A DNA stretch of 42,154 nucleotides from Pseudomonadota bacterium (lineage in GTDB: Bacteria; Pseudomonadota; Alphaproteobacteria; Sphingomonadales; Sphingomonadaceae): positions 1-42,154 of the forward strand of contig JAEZFL010000039.1 of assembly GCA_023417515.1 (NCBI GenBank). Reading direction: 5' to 3'. Below are positions 24,431-32,847 of this stretch, one piece after another; within the stretch, counting starts at the first letter, position 1; each line of letters begins with the position of its first letter. A program made the translations under genes and the position numbers. A model generated the notes under the pieces. The model saw only the letters and a list, made by a program, of their open reading frames with translations. It was not told where the DNA came from and made no database searches.

Positions 24431-24921
24431 TGGCCGGCCGGAGTGCGACTTGCGTAGAGCGCGACGCGCGAGATGATCTGCTCGGCGACCTCGACCGACA
24501 GCCGCTCCAGCGCGGTCTGTTCTGCCGCCACCGTGGCATATTCCGAGCCGACCACGTCGATCCCCGCGTCGGAACCGGCAGTCGCATCCAGCACCACCGT
24601 CCCGCGCTGGGCGTCGACCAGCCGGTAGCGCGCGCGCAACGTCCGCCGCTCGCGGGTGACGGCATCGTCGAGCCGGATGCCGAAACCGGTGATGCGGTCG
24701 TCGAGCTCGACCTCGAGGCGATAGCGGACCGGGCCGGCCTGCTCCCCCATCCGGTCGACGAGAGCGCCACGGACATGATAGCCGGCCCGGCCCGGGATCG
24801 GCGCGACGCTGATCGAGCGCAACGCCTGCGACACCTGCGACCGGCTGCCGCCCGGATAGAGCGGCTGGAGCGTGCAGCCCGACAACAGGGCCACGACCAG
24901 CAGTGGCAGCGCCCGCCTCAT
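24427..24921 (-). CDS. lptE: LPS assembly lipoprotein LptE
   Basis: Outer-membrane lipoprotein (164 aa) that plugs the LptD barrel and helps place lipopolysaccharide on the cell surface. The signal sequence ends in the lipobox LLSGC with acylation at C16, followed by TLQPLYPGG, the typical family start. Sequence similarity within the family is low, so the call leans on size, lipobox and position between leuS and holA. It overlaps both neighbours by 4 bp. Confidence 0.87.
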   Translation of the reverse strand: MRRALPLLVVALLSGCTLQPLYPGGSRSQVSQALRSISVAPIPGRAGYHVRGALVDRMGEQAGPVRYRLEVELDDRITGFGIRLDDAVTRERRTLRARYRLVDAQRGTVVLDATAGSDAGIDVVGSEYATVAAEQTALERLSVEVAEQIISRVALYASRTPAGQ

Positions 24922-27440
24922 GCGACCAGGTTCACCAGTCGGTCGGGGACGACGATGATCTTGCGCGGGGGCTTACCCTCGAGCACTCGGGCGATTTTCT
25001 CAGAAGCCAGCGCCATTTCCTCGAGCGCCTGCTTAGGCGCGCCCTTCGGCGCCGTCAGCGTATCGCGCAGCTTGCCGTTGACCTGGACCGCGATCGTCAC
25101 CTGGTCGTCGACCAGCAAGGTGGGATCCGCCTGCGGCCAGGATGCGTCGGCAATCAGCCCTTCCTGACCGAGCGCCGCCCACGCCTCTTCGGCGACGTGC
25201 GGCACCATCGGGGCGACCAGCTTGAGTATCGCCACTGCGGCCTCGCGCTTCGACTCGGAAAGACCGGCCTTCTCGATGGCGGACGCAAGCTCGTAAAGAT
25301 TGGCAACCGCCTTGTTGAAGGCGAGAGACTCGATATTGGCGCCGACCGAGGCGATCGTCTGATGGAGCTTGCGGTCGAGCGCCGGGTCGCGGCCCTCGCC
25401 CTCGCCGCTGCTGGCGGCGATCCGCCACAGCCGCTGGACGAAGCGCCAGGCGCCTTCGATGCCGGACTCGCTCCATTCGAGATCGCGCTCGGGCGGGCTG
25501 TCCGAGAGCATGAACCAGCGCACCGCGTCCGCGCCGTACTGCTCGACGATCGGCTCGGGATCGACCGTGTTCTTCTTGGACTTGGACATCTTCTCGACCC
25601 GTCCGGTCTCGACTGCGGTGCCGGTCGCGGTTTCGACGATGCCGTCGGCGCCGACCTCGACCTCGTCCGGCGACAGCCAGCGGCCGTCGAGCGAGCGATA
25701 GGTCTCGTGGGTCACCATGCCCTGCGTGAACAGGCCGGCGAACGGCTCGGCGATGTCGAGCTGGCCCATTCGCTGCAGCGCGTGCGTCCAGAAGCGGGCG
25801 TAGAGCAGGTGAAGGATCGCATGCTCGACCCCGCCGATATACTGGTCGACCGGAAGCCAATGCGCAGCGACCTTCGGATCGAATGGCCGATCCGCCGGCT
25901 GGCTTGCGAAGCGGATGAAATACCAGGAGGAATCGGCAAAGGTGTCGAGCGTGTCCGTCTCGCGCCGCGCCTCGCCGCCGCAGGACGGGCAGGCGACGTT
26001 CTTCCAGGTCGGATGGCGGTCGAGCGGATTGCCGGGCACGTCGAACGTGACGTCGTCCGGAAGGACCACCGGCAGCTGGTCGCGCGGCACTGGAACGGCC
26101 CCGCAAGCCTCGCAATGGATGACGGGGATCGGCGTGCCCCAGTAACGCTGGCGCGACACGCCCCAGTCCCTGAGCCGCCAGGCCACCGTTCCTTCGCCCC
26201 AGCCTTCCGCCTCGGCCCGCGCGATCACCGCGGCTTTCGCGGCTTCGACGCTCCTGCCGTCCAGGAAGCGGGAATTGACCAGGATGCCGTCGCCCGTCTC
26301 GGCCTCGCCGGTAATCGGCTTGTCGGCCTCGGCCGCGGTCGGCGCGACCACCCGCCGGATGTCGAGCCCATATTTGGTCGCGAACTCGAAATCGCGCTGA
26401 TCGTGCGCCGGCACTCCGAAGACCGCGCCGGTGCCATAGTCCATCAGCACGAAATTGGCGATGAAGACGGGCAGCTCCCAGTCGGGGTCGAGCGGGTGGA
26501 TTGCCTCGCCGACCTCCAGGCCCAGCTTTTCCGCCGTCTCCAGTTCCGCCGCGGTGGTCCCTCCTCGCTTGCAGCGGGCGATGAACTCCGCGACTTCCGG
26601 CGACCGGGCGGCATATTGCCGTGCAAGCGGATGATCAGGCGAAAGCGCGACGAAGCTTGCCCCGAAGATCGTGTCGGGCCGGGTGGTAAACACCTCGATC
26701 GAATCGATGTCGCCCCTTTGCTCCGCCTCGATGGCGAAGCGGAACTTCATGCCGCGGCTCTTGCCGATCCAGTTCTCCTGCATGAGGCGAACCTTCTCCG
26801 GCCAACGATCGAGCTTTCCGAGCCCGTCGAGCAGCTCGTCCGCGAAATCGGTGATCTTGAGGAACCACTGATTGAGCTTGCGCCGCTCGACAAGCGCACC
26901 GGAGCGCCAGCCGCGGCCGTCGATGACCTGCTCGTTGGCGAGCACCGTCATGTCGACCGGGTCCCAATTGACCTCGCTCTCCTTGCGGTAGACGAGGCCG
27001 GCCGCCAGCATGTCGAGGAACAGCGCCTGTTCCTGGCCGTAATAATCGGGGTGGCAGGTCGCGAGCTCGCGCGACCAGTCGAGCGCGAAGCCGAGGCGCT
27101 TCAGTTGCGAGCGCATCGTCGCGATGTTCTGCCAGGTCCACTCGCCGGGATGGACCTTCTTCTCCATCGCGGCATTCTCGGCCGGCATTCCGAACGCGTC
27201 CCAGCCCATCGGATGGAGCACTTCGAAGCCGTTCATCCGCCGATAGCGGGCGAGCACGTCGCCCATCGTATAGTTGCGGACATGCCCCATGTGGATGCGC
27301 CCCGAGGGATAGGGGAACATCTCGAGGATATAGGCCTTCGGCTTGGCCGAATCGTCACGGGCGCGGAACGTTTCGCGTTCCGCCCAGACTTTCTGCCAGT
27401 GCGCGTCGGCTTTGAGCGGGTTGAAACGCTGGGCCGTCAT
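24918..27440 (-). CDS. leuS: Leucyl-tRNA synthetase
   Basis: Class I aminoacyl-tRNA synthetase charging tRNA-Leu (840 aa, normal length). The HIGH box appears as HMGH at 50-53 and the KMSKS loop as KMSKS at 617-621, followed by KKNTVDP. The CP1 editing domain is present (about 225-420; includes ELPVFIANFVLMDYGTGAVFGVPAHDQRD). The zinc-like CEAC and CPSCGG motifs occur in the middle. It follows the DUF3576 gene by 12 bp and overlaps lptE by 4 bp. Confidence 0.97.
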   Translation of the reverse strand: MTAQRFNPLKADAHWQKVWAERETFRARDDSAKPKAYILEMFPYPSGRIHMGHVRNYTMGDVLARYRRMNGFEVLHPMGWDAFGMPAENAAMEKKVHPGEWTWQNIATMRSQLKRLGFALDWSRELATCHPDYYGQEQALFLDMLAAGLVYRKESEVNWDPVDMTVLANEQVIDGRGWRSGALVERRKLNQWFLKITDFADELLDGLGKLDRWPEKVRLMQENWIGKSRGMKFRFAIEAEQRGDIDSIEVFTTRPDTIFGASFVALSPDHPLARQYAARSPEVAEFIARCKRGGTTAAELETAEKLGLEVGEAIHPLDPDWELPVFIANFVLMDYGTGAVFGVPAHDQRDFEFATKYGLDIRRVVAPTAAEADKPITGEAETGDGILVNSRFLDGRSVEAAKAAVIARAEAEGWGEGTVAWRLRDWGVSRQRYWGTPIPVIHCEACGAVPVPRDQLPVVLPDDVTFDVPGNPLDRHPTWKNVACPSCGGEARRETDTLDTFADSSWYFIRFASQPADRPFDPKVAAHWLPVDQYIGGVEHAILHLLYARFWTHALQRMGQLDIAEPFAGLFTQGMVTHETYRSLDGRWLSPDEVEVGADGIVETATGTAVETGRVEKMSKSKKNTVDPEPIVEQYGADAVRWFMLSDSPPERDLEWSESGIEGAWRFVQRLWRIAASSGEGEGRDPALDRKLHQTIASVGANIESLAFNKAVANLYELASAIEKAGLSESKREAAVAILKLVAPMVPHVAEEAWAALGQEGLIADASWPQADPTLLVDDQVTIAVQVNGKLRDTLTAPKGAPKQALEEMALASEKIARVLEGKPPRKIIVVPDRLVNLVA

Positions 27441-27452
27441 GAGGACAAAGGC

Positions 27453-27881
27453 TTATCCGCGAGCGGCGCGGCGCAGGTCACGGGCGCGGGTCAGGATGAT
27501 CTCCTCGAGCCGCTGCACCGTGGCGGCGGCAACCGGGGCGTCGACCCAGGTGCCGTTCTGCAACCGCTGGCGCGCCGCCGAGACGCGAAGCGCATCGGCG
27601 CGCAGCGTCGCATCGAGGATCGCCACCGACACCCGCACGCGATCGGTCGTGTCGGCCGGATTCACGTACCAATCGGTGACGATGACGCCGCCATTCGAAT
27701 CGGCCTGGGTGATCGGCGCGAAGGACACGGTGTCGAGCGCAGCCCGCCAGAGATAGGAATTCACTCCGATCTGGGTGAGCGTCGCCGGAGCGATGGTCGG
27801 GCCGGCGGCACGTCCGCCGCCGCAGGCGCTGAGCAGGGCAGCGCCGATCATGGCGACACCGATCGGGAAAACGCGATTCAT
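27453..27881 (-). CDS. DUF3576 lipoprotein
   Basis: A 142-aa predicted lipoprotein of the alphaproteobacterial DUF3576 family, which is commonly found just upstream of leuS. The signal peptide ends LLSAC with acylation at C20. The mature part has VNSYLWRAALDTVSFAPI and VTDWYVNP, typical of the family. The function is unknown; it is probably outer-membrane associated. I chose ATG 27881, with cgagga about 8 nt upstream; the open frame extends to 28025 without similarity. It is first in the DUF3576-leuS-lptE-holA run. Confidence 0.87.
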   Translation of the reverse strand: MNRVFPIGVAMIGAALLSACGGGRAAGPTIAPATLTQIGVNSYLWRAALDTVSFAPITQADSNGGVIVTDWYVNPADTTDRVRVSVAILDATLRADALRVSAARQRLQNGTWVDAPVAAATVQRLEEIILTRARDLRRAARG

Positions 27882-28101
27882 CGGAAGAGTCCTCGGCAAC
27901 TTGCTACTTCGAGCGCCGTTATAGAGAGGCCCGCGCGAGCGGCAAGCGTTACTCGGTCGCGTCGCAAGGCCGGTTGATCGTTCGGACCTGGCCAGAATCA
28001 CCTTTTGTTTGTGGAGATGTTGCAACAGCCGAAATGAATCCGGGTTAACATCGGGCGCTTCGCTGGAATGTGCGTTACGAAGCGACTAGATCGGTTCGGT
28101 T
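27882..28101. promoter_or_regulatory. Divergent intergenic region upstream of the leuS operon and the beta-barrel gene
   Basis: A 220-bp non-coding gap between divergent starts. It is less GC-rich than its surroundings (for example ccttttgtttgtggagatgt near 28003 and gggttaacatc near 28043) and should carry both promoters. I cannot assign boxes with confidence and see no long inverted repeat. Confidence 0.4.
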
Positions 28102-28842
28102 ATGGGAGCACCGGGTTTGCTCAGGGCTTGGACATTGGGATTGGCTGGCGGCGTGTCGCTCCTCGCCGCCTCCGTCGCCGTGCCTGCAATCGGTGAGGCG
28201 CAGCGGGCACAGAATCGCGCCGCGCCGGCTCCCGAACGGGTGATCGGCACGTTCACGCCGGCGGTCCGCGATCCGCGACTCGCCGCCTTGCTGGCCAATC
28301 GTCGAACGAGCAGCGTCGACACGGCCTTCCGTTTCACCCCGGCCGCCAATCCGGACGAGCGCAGCCGCGCCGTCAGGGTCGCCGTCCGCGTTCGTCCGGG
28401 CGTCAACGCGCCCGAGCGGCTCCGTACCGCCACTCTCGCCGCGCCGACCGCGTCGGGCACCCACATCACGCCGAGCTCCTACAATCTCGGCGTTTCGGTC
28501 GGTTGGCGCCGCTTCGCGATCACCGGCGACGTTGCGCGAAGCAATGATGCTGCGGCTCTGGGAAGCCGCGAATCGGCGCAGATCGGTGCGGAATATCAGG
28601 CGAATCGCCGCCTGACCGGTCGTGTCCAGGTCGGCGCGGAGCGCGCCGAGGGCGTCGAGCGGATCGTCGGCGACGACCGCGCCTATTCGCTCGATGTCGG
28701 CGGCTCCTACTCGATCGCCCGAAATCTCGATGTCACCGGCGGCGTCCGCTATCGCGTGTCGCGGGACCGGCTCGAGCCGCTCGCCCGCGACGAGCGCCGC
28801 GACAGCCAGGCGGTCTACGTCGGCACCGCGATCCGCTTCTAG
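28102..28842 (+). CDS. Exported protein, probable outer-membrane beta-barrel
   Basis: A 246-aa protein of no family I recognise. It has an N-terminal signal peptide (about 1-33, hydrophobic LGLAGGVSLLAASVAVPAI). Residues about 34-120 are Arg/Pro-rich and likely unstructured. From about 125 the sequence alternates polar and hydrophobic residues in 8-10 residue strands (NLGVSVGWRRFAITGDVAR, QIGAEYQANRRLTGRVQVG, YSLDVGGSYSIARNLDV), about eight strands, and ends YVGTAIRF with the C-terminal phenylalanine typical of outer-membrane proteins. A small barrel is the best guess. The stop shares CTAG with the next, convergent gene. Confidence 0.6.
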   Translation: MGAPGLLRAWTLGLAGGVSLLAASVAVPAIGEAQRAQNRAAPAPERVIGTFTPAVRDPRLAALLANRRTSSVDTAFRFTPAANPDERSRAVRVAVRVRPGVNAPERLRTATLAAPTASGTHITPSSYNLGVSVGWRRFAITGDVARSNDAAALGSRESAQIGAEYQANRRLTGRVQVGAERAEGVERIVGDDRAYSLDVGGSYSIARNLDVTGGVRYRVSRDRLEPLARDERRDSQAVYVGTAIRF

Positions 28843-29369
28843 CCCGTCCAGGCGTCCACCGCCGCCCAGCCATAGGCGCCGAGGGCCATTAGCCTGCCTG
28901 CGCGCCCCCGGTCCACACCGCCGAGCGCGATGATCGGCAGCTCGGTCCGGCGCGCCAGCCGGGCAAAGCCGTCCGCGCCGAGCGTCGCCGCTCCGGGATG
29001 GGAGCGTGTCGAATAGACGGGCGACAGGAACAGGATCGAGGCGCCGGCTCGCTCGGCTGCGCGAATCTCGGCCAGGTCGTGGACGGACGCGCTGTGGAGA
29101 CCGGCGCCGCGTCCGGGGCCGTGCCAGCCGTCGGCGCCCCAGGCGAGCGCGCGGGTCCGCGAACCGGCCAGCAGCAGCAGATGGGCCCGGCGCCGGGCGA
29201 CCGCTCGGATTTCGACAAAGAGCGCGCGCCGCTCGCTCTCAGCGAGGCTGTAATGGCGGAACAGGATCCCCGAGCCGAACGGAAGCCGCTCCACCGCCGG
29301 CAACAGCGATTCGCCTTGGCGCTCGTCGGTGACGAGCCAGGTGCGGGGGAGAGGCTGGCGGGCGGCCAT
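28839..29369 (-). CDS. ThiE/TenI-like thiamine phosphate synthase superfamily protein
   Basis: A 176-aa TIM-barrel protein of the ThiE/TenI superfamily. Diagnostic segments are ILFLSPVYSTRSHPGAATLG, the phosphate-binding loop, and PIIALGGVDRGRAGRLMALGAYGWAAVDAW near the C-terminus. It is shorter than most ThiE proteins (about 210 aa), and I do not see the ThiE substrate motif of the QxRxK type in the N-terminal half. It may therefore be a TenI-like or otherwise diverged enzyme rather than the true thiamine phosphate synthase. Only 22 bp separate its start from that of the YggS gene. Confidence 0.75.
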   Translation of the reverse strand: MAARQPLPRTWLVTDERQGESLLPAVERLPFGSGILFRHYSLAESERRALFVEIRAVARRRAHLLLLAGSRTRALAWGADGWHGPGRGAGLHSASVHDLAEIRAAERAGASILFLSPVYSTRSHPGAATLGADGFARLARRTELPIIALGGVDRGRAGRLMALGAYGWAAVDAWTG

Positions 29370-29391
29370 GGCCGTGCCTATAGCAGCGCCA

Positions 29392-30069
29392 ATGGCGGAT
29401 TCATCGGTTCAACAGCGGTTGCAGGACGTGCGTCGGGCGATTGCAGACGCGGCGCGTCTCGCCAACCGCGAGAGCGCCGAGATCACGCTCGTCGCCGTGT
29501 CGAAGACCCATCCGGTCGAGGCGATCGTGCCGCTGATCGAGGCAGGGCAGCGCGATTTCGGCGAGAACCGGGTCCAGGAAGCCGCGGCCAAGTGGCCGGG
29601 GCTGAAGCAACGCTACCCCGACCTCCGCCTCCACCTGGTCGGCCAGCTCCAATCCAACAAGGCCGACCAGGCGGTCGAGCTGTTCGACGTCATCCACTCG
29701 GTCGACCGGCCGTCGCTTATCGCAGCGCTCGCCCGCGCGGCGGACAAGACCGGCCGGCGCCCCGACTGCTTCATTCAGGTCAATCTTGCCGAGGAACCGC
29801 AGAAAGGCGGTTGCACCGTCGGCGCGATCCCGGACCTGCTCGAGCAGGCGGAAGCTGCGGGCTTGCCGGTGATCGGGCTGATGTGCATCCCGCCGGCCGA
29901 TCTGGAGCCGGCACCCTGGTTCGCGTTGCTGGCCGAGCATGGCCGCCGCCACCGCCTGCCCGCGCTCAGCATGGGCATGACCTCCGACTATCCGACCGCG
30001 GTGACGCTTGGCGCGACCCATGTCCGCATCGGCACGGCCTTGTTCGGCGAGCGCGCCAAGACCGCCTAG
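29392..30069 (+). CDS. YggS family PLP homeostasis protein
   Basis: A 225-aa pyridoxal-phosphate-binding protein of the YggS/PROSC (COG0325) family, which keeps free PLP levels in balance and has no known catalytic role. PLP attaches to K38 in LVAVSKTHP; GENRVQEA and HLVGQLQSNKA are typical, as are SMGMTSDYPTAVTLGATHVRIGTALFG at the end. I chose ATG 29392, where the family start lies; the frame is open back to 29329 across the divergent neighbour's start. The stop shares CTAG with the convergent ribA. Confidence 0.93.
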   Translation: MADSSVQQRLQDVRRAIADAARLANRESAEITLVAVSKTHPVEAIVPLIEAGQRDFGENRVQEAAAKWPGLKQRYPDLRLHLVGQLQSNKADQAVELFDVIHSVDRPSLIAALARAADKTGRRPDCFIQVNLAEEPQKGGCTVGAIPDLLEQAEAAGLPVIGLMCIPPADLEPAPWFALLAEHGRRHRLPALSMGMTSDYPTAVTLGATHVRIGTALFGERAKTA

Positions 30070-31115
30070 AGCTGGTGGCCGCTGCGCTCGCGCTTGGTGG
30101 CGAGATATGCCTGGTTGTGCGGGTTGGGGGCGATCTGGTGCGGCACGCGCTCGCTTACCGTGACTCCCAGCGCCTCGAGCGCGGCCACCTTGCGCGGATT
30201 GTTGGTGAGCAGGCGCACCTCCCGCTGGCCCAGCGCCGCGAGGATGCTGGCGGCGACGGCGAAGTCGCGCTCGTCGTCGGCGAAGCCGAGACGTAAATTG
30301 GCGTCGACGGTGTCGAAACCCTGGTCCTGCAGCGCATAGGCCCGGAGCTTGTTGACGAGCCCGATGCCGCGCCCCTCCTGACGCAGATAGAGGAGGATGC
30401 CCCAGCCGGAGCGTGCGATCTCGGCCAGGGCTCCGTCGAGCTGCGGCCCGCAATCGCACTTCAACGAGCGCAGCACATCGCCGGTCAGGCATTCGCTGTG
30501 CACCCGCACCAGCGGCGGCCGCCCGTCGGGTGCGCCGATCAAGAGGGCGACATGCTCGCTGGTGTCGTCGTCGCTTCGGAACGCGACGATCTCCGCGTCC
30601 TCGCCATGACCGTTCGGCAGATGGGCGCGCGCGGCGATTCGGACGCGCGGCTCGTGGGCGTAGGCCAAGACCGCTTCGGTCGTGGTTTCCGCTTCCGCTT
30701 TGCCGTCTCGAGTCGTGAATAGGGCCGGGAGCAAGCCGGCGAGGCGCGCCAGTCGCAGCGCCGCTCGCGCCGTGACCGGGGAGGACAGGGGCGCCGTGGT
30801 GAAGGGCCCCTTCAGCGGTGCCGAGAGATCGAGCGCGGGATCGGCGACGGCCACGACCAGGTCGAGTCCGAGCCAGGGCGACCGCTTGATCAGGACCGGA
30901 TCGGCCGGCTCCGCCGCGTCGATCTGGTTGATGAGCTTGAGGGTCGCGGCGCGGTGGCCCGAGATGAGCAGGTCCGCCGGCCCTGCGCCGTCGAATTCAG
31001 CGAGGGCAGCCGGGTCGGCGGTCTCGATCGCGAGGAAGCAGGTGCCGTCGATGGCGACGGGCCAGCCGCGCCGCAGCGCGTCGATCGCGCGGGCGACGGC
31101 GCGGCCCTCGCTCAC
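30066..31115 (-). CDS. ribA: GTP cyclohydrolase II with extra N-terminal domain
   Basis: First step of riboflavin synthesis, opening GTP to a diaminopyrimidine (349 aa). The C-terminal GCH-II domain (about 150-349) has the zinc ligands C209, C220 and C222 in HSECLTGDVLRSLKCDCG and LRQEGRGIGL at 244-253. The first 150 residues (starting SEGRAVARAIDALRRGWPVAID) look like a degenerate RibB-type domain without its acidic catalytic motif. I chose GTG 31115 because it overlaps the xth stop as GTGA; the frame is open to 31226 inside xth. Stop shares CTAG with yggS. Confidence 0.9.
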   Translation of the reverse strand: MSEGRAVARAIDALRRGWPVAIDGTCFLAIETADPAALAEFDGAGPADLLISGHRAATLKLINQIDAAEPADPVLIKRSPWLGLDLVVAVADPALDLSAPLKGPFTTAPLSSPVTARAALRLARLAGLLPALFTTRDGKAEAETTTEAVLAYAHEPRVRIAARAHLPNGHGEDAEIVAFRSDDDTSEHVALLIGAPDGRPPLVRVHSECLTGDVLRSLKCDCGPQLDGALAEIARSGWGILLYLRQEGRGIGLVNKLRAYALQDQGFDTVDANLRLGFADDERDFAVAASILAALGQREVRLLTNNPRKVAALEALGVTVSERVPHQIAPNPHNQAYLATKRERSGHQL

Positions 31116-31909
31116 ACCACGAACTCGGTGGTCAGCGGGACGTGGTCCGATGGTTTCAGCCAGGCGCGGCACGGCTCGTGGACCTTGTGCGCGACCGCCT
31201 GCGCGGCGACGTCCTTGGTCGCCCACATATGGTCGAGGCGGCGGCCGCGGTCATTCTTGGTCCAGTCCGGCGAGCGATAGCTCCACCAGGTGAACATGCG
31301 CCCCGGCGCCGGGTGGAACTGGCGGCCGAGATCGACCCAGTCGTTGCTCGCCTGCAGCCCGGTCAACGCCTCGACCTCGATCGGCGTGTGGCTGACGACA
31401 TTGAGCAGCTGCTTGTGGCTCCACACGTCGCATTCCAGCGGCGCGACGTTGAGGTCGCCGACCAGGACGGTGGGCACGCGGCACGCTTCCGACCAGCGCG
31501 TCATCCGCTCGATGAAGTCGAGCTTCTGGCCGAACTTGACGTTCAGGTCGCGGTCGGGGATGTCGCCGCCGGCCGGCACATAGACGTTCTCGAGCCGGAA
31601 GCCGCATTCGAGATGGACGCCGACGTGGCGCGCCTCGCCATTGGCCTGCCAGTCGTGGCGTTCCTCCTCGCGCATCGGCACGCGGCTGATCGTGGCGACG
31701 CCGTGATGCATGCGCTGGCCGCGGATGACGATATGCTCGTAGCCAAGCTTGCGGAACATCTCGAACGGGAACTCGCCGTCCTGAACCTTGGTCTCCTGCA
31801 GGCACAGCACGTCCGGCGCCTCCTCCTTGAGGAAGCGCTCGACGATATGCGCTCGGGCCCGAACCGAGTTGATGTTCCAGGACGCGATCTTGATGCGACG
31901 TTCAGACAT
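31112..31909 (-). CDS. xth: Exodeoxyribonuclease III
   Basis: A 265-aa AP endonuclease/exonuclease of the ExoIII family acting in base-excision repair. Motifs of the endonuclease/exonuclease/phosphatase fold are intact: IASWNINSVRAR, CLQETKV (metal-binding Glu), LVGDLNVAP and the C-terminal PSDHVPLTTEF with the catalytic Asp-His pair. I chose ATG 31909, the family start; the frame is open to 32029 but that part crosses the hairpin at 31948-31979. Followed by ribA with a 4-bp overlap. Confidence 0.94.
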   Translation of the reverse strand: MSERRIKIASWNINSVRARAHIVERFLKEEAPDVLCLQETKVQDGEFPFEMFRKLGYEHIVIRGQRMHHGVATISRVPMREEERHDWQANGEARHVGVHLECGFRLENVYVPAGGDIPDRDLNVKFGQKLDFIERMTRWSEACRVPTVLVGDLNVAPLECDVWSHKQLLNVVSHTPIEVEALTGLQASNDWVDLGRQFHPAPGRMFTWWSYRSPDWTKNDRGRRLDHMWATKDVAAQAVAHKVHEPCRAWLKPSDHVPLTTEFVV

Positions 31910-31947
31910 GTGATCCGGCTCTAGCGGCGGCGGTGCGCACACGCAAA

Positions 31948-31979
31948 GGCCCCCGCTCCGGGGGCGTGGAGCGGGGGCC
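31948..31979 (-). terminator. Strong hairpin downstream of lolA
   Basis: Perfect 12-bp GC-rich stem, ggcccccgctcc and ggagcgggggcc, with an 8-nt loop. On the minus strand the stem is followed by TTTGCG, so it can act as an intrinsic terminator for the leftward ftsK-lolA side before xth. The rest of the 218-bp gap 31910-32127 shows no gene. Confidence 0.7.
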
Positions 31980-32127
31980 ACCAAGCGTTGTTTCGACGCG
32001 AGGTCGACTGCCTGGACCGCCTCGAGCAACAGGGGGGAAACCCGAAGCCGGCCTTCCGCAATCGATGGTGTATTATTAGGCTAAGGTTCCTGTCGCGCCG
32101 ATGAATGAAGCCTGACGCTTCACCGCT

Positions 32128-32757
32128 CTAACGCCTCGGTCCGCGGCCTCGCGCCGGCTCGAACCGGAACAGGCTGTCGGCCACCGGCACGTTGTAGCGC
32201 TGGCCAGTCAGCCGCACCTGGGTGAGGTTGTTCTGGGCATCGAGCGCGTTCCACCCGGTGAGGCTGAGCCCGCCCGGAGTGCCCGCATTGCGCGCGAACG
32301 CGAGCGTGATTCGGCCGAACTCGCGGCGACGCGGATCGCGTGCCTCGACCATCAGCGTATTGCCGTCGTTGCGGATGACTCGGGCATATTGCGACAGGTC
32401 GCGGTTGGGGTTGAGCAGGACTGACAGGGGAGAATCGCCGATCGGCCAGCTCTGCTGCTGCCCGACCTCGTAATCGAGGAAGGTGAGCCGGCTGCCGTCG
32501 GCGACGACCAGCATGCGCACGCCGCGATACTCGAAGCGGATCTTGCCGGGACGCTTCAGCGACAGGGTGCCGGTCAGGGTACGGCCGCGCGCGTCGGTCT
32601 GCGAGAAATTGGCGGTCATGCTGTTGATGGCGCGAAGATGCGCCTGGACCTCGGCGAGCCCGTTCTGCTGGGCGACGGCCGGCACGGGCGCGAGGGCAGC
32701 CGTGGCGGCGAGGCCGAGCGGCGCGGCGGTCAGCGCGAGCGCACGCAAGAACATCAT
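32128..32757 (-). CDS. lolA: Outer-membrane lipoprotein carrier protein LolA
   Basis: Periplasmic chaperone (209 aa) that ferries lipoproteins from the LolCDE complex to the outer membrane. A signal peptide covers about 1-29 (ending PVPAVAQQ). The half-barrel core is recognisable: MTANFSQTDARGRTLTGTLSLKRPGKIRFEY, then VVADGSRLTFLDYEVGQQQSWPIGDSPLSVLL. It lies 90 bp after ftsK in the same direction, an order common in alphaproteobacteria. A hairpin terminator follows at 31948-31979. Confidence 0.93.
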   Translation of the reverse strand: MMFLRALALTAAPLGLAATAALAPVPAVAQQNGLAEVQAHLRAINSMTANFSQTDARGRTLTGTLSLKRPGKIRFEYRGVRMLVVADGSRLTFLDYEVGQQQSWPIGDSPLSVLLNPNRDLSQYARVIRNDGNTLMVEARDPRRREFGRITLAFARNAGTPGGLSLTGWNALDAQNNLTQVRLTGQRYNVPVADSLFRFEPARGRGPRR

Positions 32758-32847
32758 CGAAAGTCTACTCCGTCCTGTTGCAGGATTTGGCGCCGCTAGT
32801 GGGCGATCCGCGTTGAATGTCCGGTGAACCCGATCGTTCCGCCGGCG

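Noticed and set aside
24903..27977. A 1024-codon open frame opposite leuS
   Set aside because: It is the antisense shadow of leuS, lptE's end and the DUF3576 gene in GC-rich DNA; its translation is low-complexity Arg/Leu/Gly/Asp-rich with no recognisable domain.
31116..31226. N-terminal extension of RibA
   Set aside because: It lies inside xth in another frame; the GTGA overlap with the xth stop is a better start.
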